DNA from: Dipodascopsis uninucleata var. uninucleata
Lineage: Eukaryota; Ascomycota; Lipomycetes; Lipomycetales; Lipomycetaceae
Assembly: GCA_030568195.1 (NCBI GenBank)
Contig: JAJLTO010000002.1
Coordinates: 744,001-808,000, forward strand
Direction: 5' to 3'
DNA: 64,000 nucleotides
Shown here: positions 60,469 to 64,000 of the stretch, piece after piece
Layout of the letters: each line of letters begins with the position of its first letter
Numbering within the stretch: the stretch's first letter is position 1
Translations under genes and position numbers: made by a program
Notes under the pieces: generated by a model
What the model saw: the letters and a program-made list of their open reading frames with translations, nothing else
Databases searched by the model: none
Told to the model about the DNA's origin: nothing

Positions 60469-62641
60469 ATGTGTGGAATCTTTGCTTGCCATCATCATCC
60501 TGATGTTATCAGCTTCAAACCAAAAGCCCTTCAGCTGGCTAAACTGTGAGTCTTATTCTCCTTCTTAGGCTGTTGCTTTGTGATTTCTTTAATAGGCATG
60601 AAATATCGCATGAATTGTACGCTAATCACTTATTATTATATATAAATAGAATTCGCCATCGTGGCCCAGACTGGAGTATGTGGATGTCTGAATTATCAGT
60701 GGAGCAGCTTCTGACGTCTGGATGCGTCTCATTCTGAGTTCTGAGCATGTGCAGATACTGAACCAGTTGCTGTTGGGGATCATTTGTATGTTAACGTAAG
60801 ATCTTCCTATAATCTAGGTGGAAACTTCGTCAAAAACAATACCAGTAAGTTAATGTGTGGTACATTTAAATGTAATGGAAGCTTTATACTAACAAGTTTA
60901 TTAGTCATTGCTCATGAGCGATTGGCAATTGTCGGCCTGGGTAAGTAAAACTATCTTATATATATCGGTCGACTTTGTGAGGGGCGAAGTAGATCAGAGT
61001 GTCATGAGACATAAAATTAATCCTGTTCGATTCTATACAGGTTCCGGTGCTCAGCCTCTGACCAATGAAGATGAGACCTTGGCCCTTGGTGTCAATGGTG
61101 AGATTTACAACCATAGAGTTATTCGAAAACAGTTCAAAGGTGTTTACAATTTCAAGACTGAGTCTGATTGCGAGGTTATCATTCCTCTTGTAAGTTTACC
61201 CAAATATGGGCTTTTCATGGGATATATAATGGACTAGCTAATGCCTCCAATGTAGTATTCTAAGTATGATATTGACTGCGCCAACTATCTCGACGGTATG
61301 TTTGCATTCGTCCTCTACGATTCAATCAAGGATCGAATGATTGCTGCTAGAGATCCTATTGGTATCACTTCGCTGTATATGGGTCGTGCATCTACTTGTC
61401 CAGGTGCTGTCTTCTTTGCATCAGAAATGAAGTCTTTGGCTGAAGTGTGCGACGACATCATTACTTTCCCACCTGGACATGTTTATGATTCTTCTACCGA
61501 CACTTTCACTCGCTATTTCAAGCCAAGTTGGTGGGATGGCGCACGCACACCTTCTAACCCAGTTGACTACAAACTTATTAGATCTACTCTTGAGGCATCT
61601 GTCCGAAAGCGTCTAATGGCTGAGGTTCCTTTCGGTGTCTTGCTCTCGGGCGGCCTCGATTCTAGTTTGATTGCTTCCATCGCTGCTCGTGAAATCAGAA
61701 AGGTTCAGAACTTGGGAAGTGAAAGCAGTGCTTTGACTGGTGTTGATGAAAATGGTAACTTGAGTGGTGCTGCATCATGGTCTAAACTACACTCTTATGC
61801 CATTGGCTTACCTGGTGCCCCTGATTTGGTTGCTGCTCAGAAAGTCGCTAAGTTCATCGGTACTATCCACCACGAACACACATTTACCCTCCAAGAAGGT
61901 CTTGACGCTCTTTCTGATGTCATCTACCACTTGGAGACCTATGATGTCACCACTATCCGTGCCTCTACTCCTATGTACCTTCTTAGCCGAAAGATCAAGG
62001 CCCAAGGTGTCAAGATGGTTCTCTCGGGTGAGGGTTCTGATGAGATTTTTGGTGGCTACCTTTACTTTGGTGCTGCTCCTTCCAAGGAGGAGTTTCATGC
62101 TGAGTGCGTTGCCAGAGTTAAGAATCTTCACTTGGCTGACTGCTTACGAGCTAACAAGTCAACTTGTGCTTGGGGTTTGGAGGCTCGAGTTCCATTCTTG
62201 GATAAGCAGTTTCTTGAAGTTGTGATGAACATTGATCCTAAGGAAAAGATGATTACCAAGGACAGAATTGAGAAGTACATCTTGCGAAAGGCTTTTGATA
62301 CCACTGGTGAGGATACTGAGCCATATCTTCCGGAAGAGATTTTGTGGCGTCAGAAGGAGCAATTCTCCGATGGTGTCGGGTATTCTTGGATTGACTGCTT
62401 GAAGGACTCCGCTGAGAAGTTTGTCTCTGATGAGGACTTCGCTAATCCAAAGGAAGAATGGGGTGACGATGTTCCTCAGACTAAAGAGGCTTATTGGTAC
62501 AGGTGTATGTTTGATGAGCTATTCCCATCTAAGACCTGTGCTTCTACGGTAATGAGATGGATTCCAAAAGCAGATTGGGGTTGTGCTGCTGATCCATCTG
62601 GACGATATGTTAAGAGCCATTTAAGTGCGGTTGAGAATTAG
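60469..62641 (+). CDS. ASN1: Asparagine synthetase (glutamine-hydrolysing), 6 exons
   Basis: Exons 60469-60545, 60650-60675, 60818-60844, 60905-60940, 61041-61189 and 61256-62641. Introns are 104, 142, 60, 100 and 66 nt; 566 aa. It makes asparagine from aspartate, glutamine and ATP. Cys2 of [12 protein letters not shown] is the class II glutaminase nucleophile. Exon joins give [19 protein letters not shown] and then [11 protein letters not shown] and NGEIYNH, matching yeast Asn1. The synthetase domain has the PP-loop [18 protein letters not shown] and [12 protein letters not shown], and ends [15 protein letters not shown] and [10 protein letters not shown]. Exons 2-4 are only 26, 27 and 36 nt, and all are needed for the family sequence. 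All splice junctions are GT-AG. Confidence 0.96.
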
Positions 62642-64000
62642 ATATTTACAATGTAGGCGAAACCAGATTTTTTTTAACTTGATGAATTGATTAAAGTTAA
62701 AGCCAAATGGAACGAAATTTCAGTGGTTATGTGGTTTTTGGTTTATATACACATTGCTACCAATACTACTGTTTGTTGCAATTAATATGTATAGGTATAT
62801 GTACGACTATTTGTATGTGTATATACTGTATGTATCTTTTTTAAGTACGAGATATATTTGCTATTACTAGTATTTCGAATTTTTTTTATATGCTACTATA
62901 TAATATCGTTATGATTTCCGGTATGATTGTGCCTTAGTAGTTCAAATTCCAAGTATCGGCCTTATCCAGTTAGCGTCTCTAACGTGAAACACTTTGATGC
63001 GATCTATTTTACCGCACCTAATATTTAACAGTAAACTTGCAGACCATGCTTTCGCTATCGCTGCTGAGCCTAACAGACCATGATAAGAAGAGAAGTCTCT
63101 GTTTTGGCCGCAAGGTGAAATTATGAATAACAGTTTCTTTTCTGGATGATTGTCAAGTATTGTAGAGCGACGGACAGTTGAAGCTCAATATACTTTAAAT
63201 GACAACAGTTTGAAGAGATTATTAGACTTCTTCATATTACCATTTTCCAGGAAATAATAGGAACGAACGTCTAAAATTGTAAAGTAGTCTAGCTATACTG
63301 CTCTTTTAAATCAATAATATTATAATTTGAAAAAACAGAAACAAGCAAATAATTCTATTCCTTTTGTTTCATTTAGAACAGTCTTGCGGGACTCGAGATG
63401 TCGGAAACCAGCTTCTCATGATCAGAAGTACTCATAAACCAATTGGAAACAACCATGAATTAATAATGGGATATATATATATCGATTTACAACTAAAAAA
63501 AGATAATAATTACTCGCTATAAACAAGTAACGACTCAAGAAATTAGGCAATTTGTTTTAAACAATGTGGTTTAACAAAATACTTCACAAAAGACACGATA
63601 ACAAAAGATAGAGGCCATGACAATGAGCAATCGTGTATTTCTAAAACACTAGCATTGACCTAAATTATAAAGAGAAGGTTTTGTTACTCACTCGATCCGA
63701 AATACCATACAATATGAAATGTAGTAATTGTGATAAATTAGTATAAAACAACAACGATAAACAATAGTAATAGTAATGGCAGTAAAAGAAAATAGAAAAT
63801 GTAATAGTATCAATATTAATAATAATACTAGTAATAGTAATAGAGTAATAATAAAACACGATAATAATAACTTAGTAAGATATACTAGGATGTTCTGCTA
63901 ATGATAATATACGTTGAGACGATATCTAATCGATTGCGTATAGACTACTACTACCTTTTCCTCCGTCAATTCTGTTAGAGAAAAGTACTTAAGAGAAAAG
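62642..64000. other. Gene-free interval at the right edge
   Basis: About 1.36 kb downstream of ASN1, AT-rich; no supported gene. Trinucleotide-like AAT/AGT runs at 63710-63870. Confidence 0.4.
63710..63870. repeat. Low-complexity AAT/AGT-type trinucleotide tract
   Basis: Repeated aatagt, aataat and aacaac units over about 160 bp, interrupted and purine-rich on the + strand. Simple sequence rather than a gene; the 64-codon minus frame here is a product of it. Confidence 0.6.

Noticed and set aside
62935-62955. Second B-box-like sequence (GTTCAAATTCC)
   Set aside because: No T-stem pairing and no partner A box.

Overview
The window reads as nuclear DNA from an ascomycete yeast. The evidence is a trifunctional HIS4, fungal DAHP synthase, AzgA purine permease, GID7, QNS1 and V-ATPase genes, all closest in my memory to Saccharomycotina proteins, in AT-rich DNA with short intergenic gaps and no clustering by function. 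It is unusually rich in introns for a budding yeast. I reconstruct 42 spliceosomal introns in 17 of 27 protein genes, mostly 52-160 nt, with GTAAGT/GTGAGT donors and CTAAC/CTAAT-like branch points. This suggests an early-branching, intron-retaining lineage rather than Saccharomyces or Candida, but I cannot name the species.

Layout. 1-3083: no intact gene; decayed minus-strand coding-like stretches, then the HIS4 promoter with two Gcn4-type sites. 3084-9000: HIS4, ESCRT-II SNF8/VPS22, xylitol dehydrogenase. 9.7-14.7 kb: small heat shock protein, an 8-exon QDR-type MFS transporter, an AzgA-type purine permease. 16.5-22.1 kb: ALG5, FUR1 (5 exons), a WAPL-type cohesin release factor. 23.3-30.7 kb: an unidentified fungal protein, AP-1 sigma (APS1), sphingolipid delta-4 desaturase, WDR8/WRAP73. 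31.5-42.4 kb: ARO3, SF3A3/PRP9, VMA1 (no intein), QNS1. 42.8-51.3 kb: GID7/WDR26, ILV6, MAP2, a J-protein, mitochondrial porin. 51.3-53.6 kb: non-coding region with strong local inverted repeats. 53.6-62.6 kb: KH-domain protein (KHDC4/BLOM7-like), UBC9, PEX19, an unidentified acidic coiled-coil protein, asparagine synthetase with micro-exons. 62.6-64 kb: non-coding, AT-rich.

The genes are housekeeping and do not form a cluster. A plausible regulatory thread is general amino-acid control: perfect TGAGTCA sites lie upstream of HIS4, ILV6 and ASN1. A perfect 18-bp palindrome around TCACGTGA sits between the divergent VMA1 and QNS1. I found no transposon, virus-like element, CRISPR array or convincing tRNA/rRNA gene. 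I did not find a clearly novel multi-gene system. The most interesting leads are the start-codon-only first exon of VMA1, the ASN1 micro-exons, AAG 3' splice sites, long introns in ARO3 and POR1, and the structured non-coding stretch near 52.5-53.1 kb.

Exon boundaries were built by hand from frame continuity, splice signals and remembered family sequences. They are not transcript-supported.
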